Below are positions 63,685 through 64,000 of a stretch of DNA of 64,000 nt, in pieces; the first letter of the stretch is position 1, and the number at the start of each line of letters is the position of its first letter. The notes below the pieces were generated by a model, which had not been told where the DNA came from, searched no databases, and saw only the letters and a program-made list of their open reading frames with translations. The stretch comes from Endomychus coccineus (Eukaryota; Arthropoda; Insecta; Coleoptera; Endomychidae), in contig OY294068.1 in the NCBI GenBank assembly GCA_958510875.1, positions 31,600,297-31,664,296 of the forward strand. Direction: 5' to 3'. A program made the translations under genes and the position numbers.

Positions 63685-64000
63685 TCCTACGTTAAGTTAT
63701 CTTCATAACTCAGAAGATTTAATTATATACCTCTTAATGTACACCTATACGAAATTGTGTTATACAAATAACAATAAATAGGGGATTTTGATATAAAATT
63801 TTTCTCTAAATCACTTCGTTTTCGAGATACAGCGTTGAAGTTTTAAAAATTGTTTTATCTAGATTATCTTCCAAATAAATGAAGATTTTTAGTTGAAACT
63901 TGTTACATTTTAGTTTTAGTGTACAAGAAATTTTTTTGGTGACAAAATGTTTTTCAGACATATGCAGTAGCGTAGTATGAGGTTTTGTACGCATTTAAGC

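Larger units (their letters stand above)
62289..64000. repeat. 31.1-kb tandem unit, copy 3 (partial)
   Basis: The first 1712 bp of a third unit, continuing past the window edge. It holds the non-LTR RT relic (62671-62952, minus) and the foldback with tRNA-like arms (63101-63684). I saw no difference from copy 2 in this stretch. Confidence 0.96.

Noticed and set aside
1..64000. CRISPR array, prophage or bacterial operon
   Set aside because: No short spaced repeats, no operons; introns and animal transposons throughout.

Overview
This looks like nuclear DNA of an animal, most likely an insect (perhaps a beetle; I cannot place it further). It is AT-rich, has spliced genes, and is full of decayed transposons: Penelope-like elements, non-LTR retrotransposon relics, hAT DNA transposons and a copia-type LTR relic. 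There are no operons or bacterial signals.

The dominant structure is a head-to-tail tandem array of a roughly 31.14 kb unit. The window opens inside the unit: copy 1 = 1-31146, copy 2 = 31147-62288, and a third copy starts at 62289 and runs off the end. The copies are nearly identical. The differences I found are one C/T at 76 vs 31222 and 62364, one synonymous A/G in the reductase gene (18164 vs 49306), a changed (AT)n tract (9661-9741 vs 40807-40885), and a C-run of 13 vs 11 (16766-16778 vs 47910-47920). Copy 2 position = copy 1 + 31146 before the AT tract, +31144 between the AT tract and the C-run, +31142 after it. Copy 3 = copy 1 + 62288. This is either a very recent amplification or an assembly duplication; the sequence alone cannot decide.

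The only convincing intact host gene is a four-exon, carbonyl-reductase-type short-chain dehydrogenase/reductase of 289 residues (15374-19369 and 46518-50511). Its first exon encodes only 13 residues and is cut off from the rest by a 987-bp hAT element in intron 1. Two decayed fragments of its last exon lie in intron 2 and about 2.2 kb downstream. If the array is real, this gene is present in at least two apparently functional copies.

Unit layout (copy 1 coordinates): 0-5 kb, a non-LTR RT relic, a foldback with tRNA-like arms, and 3' ends of two Penelope-like families, one as an inverted pair around an endonuclease-like fragment. 6-8.5 kb, the best preserved Penelope-like element (RT plus GIY-YIG) with a hammerhead-like motif after it. 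8.6-9.8 kb, a large inverted repeat holding the AT microsatellite. 11.4 kb, a second and better hammerhead-like motif. 14 kb, another foldback. 15.4-19.4 kb, the reductase gene. 19.85-21.4 kb, a ZMYM1-like hAT. 23-27.7 kb, several non-LTR relics, one split by a 1200-bp hAT with perfect 8-bp target duplication, and another Penelope-like tail. 27.7-28.5 kb, a possible small two-exon gene. 29-30.3 kb, a copia-type gag relic with LTR remnants. 30.8 kb, a tiny TA-flanked inverted-repeat element.
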